This document shows, piece after piece, positions 1-5,142 of a DNA stretch of 10,325 bases. Within the stretch, counting starts at the first letter, position 1. Every line of letters begins with the position of its first letter. The position numbers and the translations under genes are program-made. The stretch comes from an uncultured Elusimicrobium sp. Its GTDB lineage: Bacteria > Elusimicrobiota > Elusimicrobia > Elusimicrobiales > Elusimicrobiaceae. The notes beneath the pieces were generated by a model. That model searched no databases. It was given only the letters and a program-made list of their open reading frames with translations, and was not told where the DNA came from. The stretch lies in NCBI GenBank assembly GCA_902787065.1, contig CADAFA010000053.1:1-10325 (forward strand). Reading direction: 5' to 3'.

Positions 1-576
1 ATTATGGTTATTAGGGTGCTTAAAGAAAGTGCTGTTTCAAGCGGTGTTCGCCGTATTGAAGGTGTTGCCGGTTTGAGCGCAATTGATAATATGCAAAAAA
101 TGACAAATATCACGCTTACTGCCGGTTTAATGCTCAATACTCACCCGGAAAATTTAACACAAAAAATTCAATCTATGATAGACGAAGAAAAGAAACTTAA
201 AAAGGAAATTTCCGCTTTGCGCCGTCAAATTTTAAGCGGTGCTTCCGGCGGAACTTTGCAGGAAAGTTTCACTTTAAAGGATGGCACGAAACTAATTTGC
301 TTTAATGCGGAAAATACCGAAATTAAAGAACTTAGAAATCTTGCCGATAACTTTGCAAATAAAAACCCAAATACCGTAATTATGGTAATAACTGCATTAA
401 ACGGTAAATCTTCGTTCGTGGTTAAGAGTTTTGCGGGCGGCCCAAATGCCGGCAAGTTAACGGGGCAAATTTCTGCTTTGCTTAACGGGCGTGGTGGCGG
501 CCGGCCGGACTTTGCACAAGGTGGCGGTCAAGTTATGCCCTTTGAAGAACTAAAGCAAAAGTTAAAAAGTTTGTAA
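1..576 (+). CDS. alaS: Alanyl-tRNA synthetase, C-terminal part (5' end outside window)
   Basis: This is the last ~191 codons of alanyl-tRNA synthetase, the cytoplasmic enzyme that charges tRNA-Ala. The frame is open through the left edge, so the catalytic and most of the editing domain lie upstream. The piece begins at the end of the editing (SAD) domain with SSGVRRIEGVAG, a family hallmark. A charged, probably coiled-coil stretch (about residues 50-75, rich in K and E) follows. The C-terminal DHHA1/C-Ala domain then carries the glycine-rich GGGRPDFAQGGGQ near its end, matching the usual GGRPDMAQAGG signature. The protein ends in LKSL at a TAA at 574-576, the normal end of the family. It converges on rpsT and is followed closely by a hairpin terminator. 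Identification is firm; only the start is unseen. Confidence 0.96.
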   Translation: MMVIRVLKESAVSSGVRRIEGVAGLSAIDNMQKMTNITLTAGLMLNTHPENLTQKIQSMIDEEKKLKKEISALRRQILSGASGGTLQESFTLKDGTKLICFNAENTEIKELRNLADNFANKNPNTVIMVITALNGKSSFVVKSFAGGPNAGKLTGQISALLNGRGGGRPDFAQGGGQVMPFEELKQKLKSL

Positions 577-600
577 GAGTTTATAAAAAAAATTCTTTTA

Positions 601-630
601 AAAATGCCCATGTAAAACATGGGTATTTTT
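601..630 (+). terminator. Rho-independent terminator of alaS
   Basis: CCCATG (607-612) pairs with CATGGG (618-623) across the loop TAAAA. The stem is extended by a G-T pair and an A/T run (601-605 with 625-629), giving ATTTTT on the 3' side. It lies 25 bases after the alaS stop. The A run 5' of the stem means it could also work weakly on the other strand. Confidence 0.8.
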
Positions 631-635
631 ATATA

Positions 636-662
636 CAAAAACGCGGGCATTAAAGCCCGCGT
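636..662 (-). terminator. Rho-independent terminator of rpsT
   Basis: ACGCGGGC (641-648) and GCCCGCGT (655-662) form an 8-bp GC-rich stem with a 6-base loop. On the minus strand the stem is followed directly by a T run (complement of the A's at 637-641), the classical terminator form. It lies about 20 bases downstream of the rpsT stop, so the convergent alaS and rpsT each have their own terminator. Confidence 0.85.
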
Positions 663-681
663 AAAATTTAATAATTTATTT

Positions 682-945
682 TTATTTTTTTGCTGCTTTA
701 TTGACAAGTTTTGTCAAGCGGGATTTCTTCCTTGCAGCAGCTTTTTTGTGGATAACGCCTTTCTTTGCGGCTTTATCTAAAGCGGAAGAAACTTTTTTCA
801 AATCAGCTGCATTTTTAGATGCTAAAACTTTTTTTGCAGCCAAGTGAATGGTTTTCTTCAAGCCTTTATTTCTTGAATTTCTCTTGACAGATTGTCTTTG
901 TGCTTTTAAGGCGCTTGTATGACGCCCTGTTTTTAATTTTGCCAT
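682..945 (-). CDS. rpsT: 30S ribosomal protein S20
   Basis: A small basic protein of 87 residues, the usual length for bacterial S20, which binds 16S rRNA in the small subunit body. The start MAKLKTGRHTSALKAQRQS and the helical K/A/R-rich body with AARKKSRLTKLVNKAAKK at the end are typical of the family. The ATG at 943-945 is preceded on the minus strand by AAAGAGGT (958-951), a good Shine-Dalgarno site. The gene has its own promoter (977-1005) and terminator (636-662), so it is probably monocistronic although a pilin-like gene lies upstream on the same strand. Nothing is odd in the sequence. Confidence 0.96.
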   Translation of the reverse strand: MAKLKTGRHTSALKAQRQSVKRNSRNKGLKKTIHLAAKKVLASKNAADLKKVSSALDKAAKKGVIHKKAAARKKSRLTKLVNKAAKK

Positions 946-976
946 TTTGTACCTCTTTTAAAAATCTTACTTATAT

Positions 977-1005
977 ATTTTACTTTTTTTTAGTTCTTAT
1001 GTAAA
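977..1005 (-). promoter_or_regulatory. Sigma-70-type promoter of rpsT
   Basis: Reading the minus strand, TTTACA (1005-1000) is followed after exactly 17 bases by TAAAAT (982-977). Each hexamer has one mismatch to consensus. The spacer contains a run of seven A's. Transcription would start near 970, giving a leader of about 25 bases that includes the Shine-Dalgarno site. Confidence 0.65.
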
Positions 1006-1008
1006 TAG

Positions 1009-1040
1009 TAAATTTGTAATTTCTGCCTTTTTACAATTTA
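1009..1040 (-). terminator. Possible weak hairpin at the end of the first pilin gene
   Basis: TAAATTTGTAA (1009-1019) and TTACAATTTA (1031-1040) are complementary apart from one bulged base. The hairpin spans the pilin stop codon (1031-1033). It is AT-only in the stem and lacks a T tail, so termination is uncertain. No better terminator is seen between the pilin gene and the rpsT promoter. Confidence 0.25.
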
Positions 1041-1606
1041 TATAATTTATACATAGACGCAGAATTTTTATTGGCATATAAAGTTGCTTTGCCGATATAT
1101 GTACCTAGGGTAGAACAAAAATTGTTGGATTTAATATTATTTTCAAGTGCAATACAGTACCTCGTATTTAGGGGATTCCCTTCTTTAGAATATAAAGCTT
1201 CATAATATCCATAATCTAAATCTTTGTTATAGCATGCTATGTATCCTTTTTCATAATTAACCGAACTTCCGTAATAATATTTTTGAAGGCAACAAGACAT
1301 ATCTGCATTTGTCATACAAGTTGTATCATAAACATCAGTAGTTAATTTAAATTCATCCGGTAAATTAAAAGACAAATCACTAAAGTTCTTAGTAGCCTCA
1401 CCATGTAATAAAACATATTCATTATAGGCATCACGAAGTGATACAACTGTAGACTGTAATCTCGCAAACTTTGTTTTATTTACTGCCTTTTGATATTGTG
1501 GTAAAGAGATTGCGGCAAGTATACCTATAATCAGCACAACTACCAACAACTCAAGCAAGGTAAAACCTGACTTGTGATTCCTTTGTATTTTATTTTTTAC
1601 TTTCAT
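1031..1606 (-). CDS. Prepilin-like protein (type IV pilin / pseudopilin, class III signal)
   Basis: This 191-residue protein begins with a short basic leader and the prepilin peptidase site SG|FTLLE, with cleavage expected after G14. Glu at mature position 5 (E19) and the hydrophobic helix LLVVVLIIGILAAISLPQYQ are those of type IV pilins and type II secretion pseudopilins. The rest is a variable globular domain with six cysteines (C97, C105, C106, C125, C151, C164), likely disulfide-bonded outside the cytoplasm. A motif C-x-x-L...C-x-x-L-G-x-Y (151-170) and the ending YKLYKL are also found, in similar form, in the pilin-like gene at 9524. The start ATG has AAAGGAG 7 bases upstream. No assembly genes are nearby, so this is an isolated pilin gene. 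Whether it builds a pilus, a minor pilin or a secretion pseudopilus cannot be told from sequence. Confidence 0.88.
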   Translation of the reverse strand: MKVKNKIQRNHKSGFTLLELLVVVLIIGILAAISLPQYQKAVNKTKFARLQSTVVSLRDAYNEYVLLHGEATKNFSDLSFNLPDEFKLTTDVYDTTCMTNADMSCCLQKYYYGSSVNYEKGYIACYNKDLDYGYYEALYSKEGNPLNTRYCIALENNIKSNNFCSTLGTYIGKATLYANKNSASMYKLYKL

Positions 1607-1631
1607 TTCATTTCTCCTTTAATAATTAAGT

Positions 1632-1768
1632 ATTTCCTATAATTCCTCTCCCCTTCTTAAGGCGGAGAGGTTAGGAGTGGGGTTATTAAATAAGGTTTAC
1701 TTTATTTTACAACCCCACCCCCAGCCCCTCCGCCTTTGCAAGCAAAGGGGCGGGGAGTATAAGGAAAT
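1632..1768. repeat. Nested inverted-repeat element (MITE/REP-like)
   Basis: The left arm (1632-1684) and right arm (1711-1768) are imperfect reverse complements over about 53-58 bases. They run from ATTTCC at the outer ends to GTGGGGTT / AACCCCAC at the inner ends, around a 26-base AT-rich centre. Each arm also folds on itself: CCTCTCC with GGAGAGG (left), and the C-rich 1724-1737 region with GCAAAGGGGCGGGG (right). This nested palindrome, with runs of C and G in an AT-rich genome, is typical of small non-autonomous repeats. It sits just upstream of the first pilin gene. No coding capacity and no clear target-site duplication were seen. Confidence 0.6.
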
Positions 1769-1798
1769 TCCTTTTTAAAATCAACCAAATAAAAACGG

Positions 1799-1987
1799 CT
1801 GATATATCAGAGTGATTATCATAGTCCTCAAAAATAACAGCCGTAGTTCGCCGCAAAACGACAAACATTCGGTGCAAACCCGTGGGGTTATAAGGCCCAC
1901 AAATTTGCACCTGTAACGACTGTTTTTGGCATGATAATCACTCTGCTTTATGCAGAGCACTGCGTTTCCGTAACGCTCCAAAAACAG
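1799..1987 (-). ncRNA. Structured element of unknown class, probable minus-strand RNA or mobile-element fold
   Basis: A core fold spans 1808-1945. P1 is a perfect 15-bp inverted repeat (1808-1822 with 1931-1945). After a small internal loop the stem continues with 1829-1834/1923-1928 (6 bp) and 1838-1844/1916-1922 (7 bp). It then opens into a tight three-way junction of two hairpins: 1846-1853/1859-1866 (8 bp) and 1871-1878/1904-1911 plus 1882-1886/1896-1900 (8 + 5 bp). Three pairs are G-U only when the minus strand is read as RNA; on the plus strand they would be A-C mismatches. This favours a minus-strand transcript, same direction as pgm and the pilin gene. An alternative fold at 1920-1987 uses the same bases: 1920-1929/1978-1987 encloses hairpins 1941-1957 and 1962-1976. 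I do not recognise any known riboswitch or RNA family. Confidence 0.5.
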
Positions 1988-2000
1988 ATTTAAATTTTCA

Positions 2001-2032
2001 TAGGGTTGTTACCCTACATTAAAATAAACTCC
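2001..2032 (-). other. Hairpin after a Shine-Dalgarno-like site with start-stop codon pair
   Basis: On the minus strand AAAAAGGAG (ending at 2029) is followed after 9 bases by ATG (2019-2017) and at once by TAG. A hairpin TAGGGT-AACA-ACCCTA (2016-2001) overlaps the stop. It lies between the pgm end and the structured element. It may be the remnant of a lost gene's translation start or a chance match. The hairpin could also act weakly as a pgm 3' end, though no proper T tail follows. The remaining stretch to 2071 is AT-rich with nothing else evident. Confidence 0.25.
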
Positions 2033-2071
2033 TTTTTCAAAGTTTAGCATTTAAAAATTTTAAACACAAAT

Positions 2072-3616
2072 TTAAAACCCGAAAAGTTTGGAACTTTCTT
2101 CAATTATCTTTTGCAAATGTTCCGCACCTTTAAAAGTTTCGGCATATAATTTAATTATGGGCTCTGTGCCGGACATGCGGGCAAGCACCCAAGAATTTTC
2201 CAAATAAATTTTTATACCGTCGGTAGCGCGGATTTTTAAAACACGCTCACCGGCCAAAGTTTGTAAATCTTTAAAACTTTCCGCGGAATATTTTGAAAAT
2301 CTTGCCTTGCTTTCTTCAGTAACTGTATTATCAAGGCGGGTGTAGCTAGGCTCGCCGTAAATTAAAGTGAGCTGTTTGTAAAGCCCTGCAATATCTTGCG
2401 CGGTTGCACTCATTATTTCAAGCAGTAAGCAGACGGCAAACATACCGTCCTTTTCCGTAGTCCAATTTGAAACGGACATGCCTGCGCTTTCTTCCCCGGC
2501 TAAAATATATTTACCTTCGGTTAAACCTTTAACGAAATATTTAAAACCGACATTGACTTCATCAATAGTTATTTTATTTGCCGTGGCAATTTTATCTAAT
2601 AACATAGTTGTGCCAAGTGTGCGGCCGATTTGTTTGCCAGTCAAATCTTTTTGCTTTTTAATCAAATAGTCTGCCATAACGCAAAGTGCGTGGTTAGGGA
2701 GAATCAAACCGCCTTTTTGCGTAGCTGAGCCAAAACGGTCCCCGTCCGGATCACAAGCACCGGCAAATTGATAGGCATTTTCCACTAATTTTAACAAAGG
2801 TGTCATCGGGTATTTTGATGACGGGTCCATACGCGTTTTGCCGTCGTGGTCAAGTGGAATAAAATCAAAACTTGGGTTAATATCGTGGCTGACAATATCT
2901 AAATTTTCAAGTTTATATTCTTGCTTTATTGCTTTCCAAAAGGGGAGTGTTGTTCCGCCAAGCGGATGAATTGCGGTTTTAACTTTTGCCTCTTTTATAA
3001 GTTTAAAATCAATTTTTTTACCAAGTGCTTTGACGTATGGGGTTATAATGTCGGCATCTTCCAAAAGGCCTTTTTGTTTTGCTTCTTCTAAAGAAATTTG
3101 TTTGATTTCTTGGGGATGTTGTAAAAAATAATTTGCATCTTTTTCGATGCGAGATGTAATTTCCGCGCTTGCCGGGCCGCCGTTTGCACCGTTATATTTA
3201 AGGCCCATATCTTGCGGTGGATTGTGTGAAGCCGTACCGTTTAAACAAGCACAGGCGCGCTTTGATAAAATTTCAAAAGAAAATACCGGTGTAGGTACAG
3301 GTATAGACGGTAAAATAACTTTTATTCCGTTTGCGGTTAAAACTTGCGCACAAAGTTCGGCGGTAGTTTTGCTCATTAAACGTGTATCGCCGCCAACTAA
3401 AATTTTACCTGTAATATTATCTTCCTTATGCATTTTTGCAACTGCTTGTGCAATACTTAAAGCATGAAGTTTACAAAACCCGTCACCGAGTTGTCCGCGG
3501 TGTCCTGAAGTTCCAAACTTAACTGCTTTTGGGTTTTGTGCCTTGTAAAAGGCATTTTCTAAGGCTACTAAATCTATTTTTTTTGTTGGTAATTTACCGG
3601 CATTTTCGTGTATCAT
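2072..3616 (-). CDS. pgm: Phosphoglucomutase (alpha-D-phosphohexomutase family)
   Basis: The enzyme interconverts glucose-1-phosphate and glucose-6-phosphate in the cytoplasm, linking glycolysis to glycogen and nucleotide-sugar synthesis. All four active-site motifs are visible in the 514 residues. The catalytic phosphoserine loop is TASHNPPQDMGLKYNG (S130), the Mg-binding loop is DPDGDR (289-294), the sugar-recognition loop is GEESAG (374-379), and the phosphate-binding loop is SGTEP (482-486). FGTSGHRG (34-41) is the family's N-terminal signature. GEESAG and the overall length resemble the Pgm branch more than phosphomannomutase ManB or GlmM, but some of these enzymes use both glucose and mannose phosphates. 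The ATG at 3614-3616 has AGAGGAG about 6 bases upstream. The gene is divergent from murB with overlapping promoters. Confidence 0.88.
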   Translation of the reverse strand: MIHENAGKLPTKKIDLVALENAFYKAQNPKAVKFGTSGHRGQLGDGFCKLHALSIAQAVAKMHKEDNITGKILVGGDTRLMSKTTAELCAQVLTANGIKVILPSIPVPTPVFSFEILSKRACACLNGTASHNPPQDMGLKYNGANGGPASAEITSRIEKDANYFLQHPQEIKQISLEEAKQKGLLEDADIITPYVKALGKKIDFKLIKEAKVKTAIHPLGGTTLPFWKAIKQEYKLENLDIVSHDINPSFDFIPLDHDGKTRMDPSSKYPMTPLLKLVENAYQFAGACDPDGDRFGSATQKGGLILPNHALCVMADYLIKKQKDLTGKQIGRTLGTTMLLDKIATANKITIDEVNVGFKYFVKGLTEGKYILAGEESAGMSVSNWTTEKDGMFAVCLLLEIMSATAQDIAGLYKQLTLIYGEPSYTRLDNTVTEESKARFSKYSAESFKDLQTLAGERVLKIRATDGIKIYLENSWVLARMSGTEPIIKLYAETFKGAEHLQKIIEESSKLFGF

Positions 3617-3634
3617 AAAGCGCTCCTCTTACTT

Positions 3635-3663
3635 ATTTTATATAATATATTTGATGAATTCAA
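3635..3663 (-). promoter_or_regulatory. Probable pgm promoter overlapping the murB start
   Basis: On the minus strand TTGAAT (3663-3658) is followed after 17 bases by TAAAAT (3640-3635). Transcription would begin near 3628, leaving a leader of only about 12 bases containing the Shine-Dalgarno site. The -35 box lies inside the first codons of murB, and the spacer contains the murB TATAAT. Confidence 0.5.
3641..3646 (+). promoter_or_regulatory. -10 element of murB, suggesting a leaderless transcript
   Basis: A perfect TATAAT ends 7 bases before the murB ATG at 3654, so transcription would begin at or within a base or two of the start codon. No G-rich Shine-Dalgarno sequence exists in the 17 bases before the ATG. 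A convincing -35 hexamer is not seen at 16-18 bases, which lowers confidence. Confidence 0.4.
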
Positions 3664-4553
3664 AGGTTTTTTTAGAAAACTTAAAAGATGTTCCTTTTAT
3701 TTTTGAGGCACAACTCTCGCTTTTTACAACTTATAGGGTTGGCGGTATTGCTGAGGTTTTGGCTCTGCCTGAAAAAGAGGAACAAATAAAAGAGTTAAAA
3801 AATTTTAGCAAAAAGAATCACCTTGATTTTAGGGTGCTTGGGCTTGGCTCAAATATCTTGGTTAGCGATTTTGGTTTGCCAGGGATTACTTGCTGTTTAA
3901 GAAATTTTAAAGGTATCAGAATTGACGGTCAAAAAGTTACTGCGCTGGCAGGAACAGCACTTGATGAAGTTGTGCGCGCAAGTATTGATTGCGGCCTTGC
4001 CGGGCTTGAAAATTTAAGCGGTATCCCCGGCAGTGTTGGCGGTGCGGTTTTTATGAATGCCGGTGCTTTTAAGGCGGAAACTTTTGATAAACTTATTTCT
4101 TTTACCGTATTAAATGCAAAAGGCGAAATTCAGGAATTTAAAAAAGAAGATGTTAAATATGAATATCGCAAAGTTTGGGGTATTGAAAATTGCGTAATAC
4201 TTTCCGCCACTTGGGTTTTGGATGTGGGGGAAAAAGAAATTTTAAAAGCGCGGCGGGAAGAAATTTTACAAAGCCGTAAAGCAAAACAACCGCTTGAGTA
4301 TCCTTCGGCCGGAAGTGTGTTTAAAAGGCCTGTCGGTGCTTATGCAAGCAAATTAATTGACGATTGCGGTCTTCGCGGTTTAAGTGTTGGCGGGGCGCAA
4401 GTTTCCACCAAACATGCTGGTTTTATAATTAATTATCAAAATGCAACCGCGCAAGATATTTATAATCTTATTAAAGAAGTTCAGAAAATAGTTAAAGAAA
4501 AAACCGGTTTTCAACTTGAACCCGAGCAAATTTTCTGGGGAAAGTTTAAATAA
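3654..4553 (+). CDS. murB: UDP-N-acetylenolpyruvoylglucosamine reductase
   Basis: MurB is the FAD- and NADPH-dependent enzyme that reduces UDP-GlcNAc-enolpyruvate to UDP-MurNAc, the second committed step of peptidoglycan synthesis. The 299 residues fit the shorter type II MurB. Visible motifs are TTYRVGG (25-31), the FAD-binding LGLGSNILVSD (62-72), GIPGSVGGAVFMNAGA (123-138), YR (171-172), SAGSVFKRP (218-226) with the proton-donor serine S221, and a C-terminal glutamate in LEPEQIFWG. ATG 3654 is preferred; a TTG at 3651 is in frame directly before it, and no other in-frame start exists upstream. No Shine-Dalgarno site is present, and TATAAT at 3641 suggests leaderless expression. It acts after MurA, encoded 2.5 kb downstream. 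No clear terminator follows. Confidence 0.94.
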   Translation: MNSKVFLENLKDVPFIFEAQLSLFTTYRVGGIAEVLALPEKEEQIKELKNFSKKNHLDFRVLGLGSNILVSDFGLPGITCCLRNFKGIRIDGQKVTALAGTALDEVVRASIDCGLAGLENLSGIPGSVGGAVFMNAGAFKAETFDKLISFTVLNAKGEIQEFKKEDVKYEYRKVWGIENCVILSATWVLDVGEKEILKARREEILQSRKAKQPLEYPSAGSVFKRPVGAYASKLIDDCGLRGLSVGGAQVSTKHAGFIINYQNATAQDIYNLIKEVQKIVKEKTGFQLEPEQIFWGKFK

Positions 4554-4639
4554 AAAATTAATAGCTTAAAATTGTCGGTTTTATATTGGTATTTTCATAG
4601 TTAACAGGGAATTTGATCTATATATTTTTGCAATATAGT

Positions 4640-4654
4640 ACCTTATGATAAGGT
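4640..4654. promoter_or_regulatory. Perfect inverted repeat upstream of the rpmE promoter
   Basis: ACCTTA (4640-4645) and TAAGGT (4649-4654) form a perfect 6-bp dyad around TGA. It lies 43 bases upstream of the rpmE -10 box, so it is not in the predicted rpmE mRNA and could be an operator. A weaker dyad, CTATAT (4618-4623) with ATATAG (4633-4638), precedes it. It has no T tail and is a poor murB terminator. Confidence 0.3.
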
Positions 4655-4697
4655 GTAAAGTGAGAAATAAAACTCTGCAAAGTTCAGAAAAATATTG

Positions 4698-4703
4698 TAT
4701 AAT
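4698..4703 (+). promoter_or_regulatory. -10 element of rpmE
   Basis: A perfect TATAAT is placed about 30 bases before the rpmE ATG, giving a leader of about 23 bases with the GAGG site at 4719-4722. The -35 region at 17 bases (CTGCAA) is poor. Confidence 0.45.
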
Positions 4704-4732
4704 ATAACTAATCTATTTGAGGTTAAACTATA

Positions 4733-5080
4733 ATGAAAGAAAATATACATCCTAAATACGAAGTTGTTGAAGTAACTTGCGCCTGTGGTGCAAAATTTAA
4801 AACACGCTCTACGATGAAAGCAGTAAAACTCGATATTTGCTCTGCTTGCCATCCTTTCTTTACCGGCAAACAAAAAATGTTGGATACCGAAGGCCGCGTT
4901 GAGAAATTTAACAAAAAATTTGCTGCAACAAAAGGTCAAACCGTTGCGAGAAAACCGAAAACCGAAGTCAAAGCAAAAGCAAAAAGAGCAGTCAAGAAAA
5001 TCGGGCTTTCTACGGCACCTGTCAAACTTGCTGCTAAAAAGAAAGTTGCTAAAAAAGAAGCAAAAAAAGACGCAAAATAG
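4733..5080 (+). CDS. rpmE: 50S ribosomal protein L31, zinc-binding type, with long basic C-terminal tail
   Basis: L31 is a large-subunit protein that helps bridge the two subunits. Residues 1-70 are a standard L31: MKENIHPKYEVVEVTCACG at the start, then DICSACHPFFTGKQK. The four zinc ligands C16, C18, C36 and C39 are all present, so this is the zinc-containing (C+) form. At 115 residues it is longer than the usual 65-90. The extra ~40 residues are almost all K, A, E, V and R in AKAKRAVKK and KKKVAKKEAKKDAK-like stretches, low in complexity and probably disordered and rRNA-binding. GAGG lies 10 bases before the ATG. It heads the prfA-prmC-murA-folC cluster, separated from prfA by a terminator-like hairpin. 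Confidence 0.93.
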   Translation: MKENIHPKYEVVEVTCACGAKFKTRSTMKAVKLDICSACHPFFTGKQKMLDTEGRVEKFNKKFAATKGQTVARKPKTEVKAKAKRAVKKIGLSTAPVKLAAKKKVAKKEAKKDAK

Positions 5081-5092
5081 CTTTTTAATGAC

Positions 5093-5130
5093 AAACAACA
5101 GGCCTCTTTTACGGAGGTCTGTTTGTTTTA
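5093..5130 (+). terminator. Terminator or attenuator between rpmE and prfA
   Basis: A stem of about 13 bp pairs 5093-5106 with 5114-5128, with one bulged T and one G-T pair, around a 7-base loop. The core is CAGGCCTC / GAGGTCTG. The 3' arm and tail are T-rich (TTTGTTTTA). It ends only 12 bases before prfA, so prfA needs either read-through or its own promoter. It probably reduces downstream expression relative to L31. Confidence 0.7.
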
Positions 5131-5142
5131 TATAGGTAATAT

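Noticed and set aside
1707..1981. Two open frames of 66-67 codons on the minus strand across the repeat and structured element
   Set aside because: They use TTG or late starts, have no convincing ribosome site for their position, cover inverted repeats, and give cysteine-rich sequences unlike any family I know. The folding structure explains the region better.
1799..1987. Integron attC site, tRNA-like gene or retron RNA
   Set aside because: No RYYYAAC/GTTRRRY pair flanks it, no T-arm motif or CCA end is present, and no integrase or reverse transcriptase gene is nearby.
2050..2066. AT palindrome TTTAAAAATTTTAAA as the pgm terminator
   Set aside because: It is a pure A/T stem with little loop and no GC core, expected by chance in AT-rich spacer.
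5108..5136. Leaderless prfA promoter (TTTACG, 17 bases, TATAGG) within the terminator
   Set aside because: Hexamers are mediocre and coincide with the terminator stem and tail. Read-through from rpmE is equally possible, so not listed as a feature.
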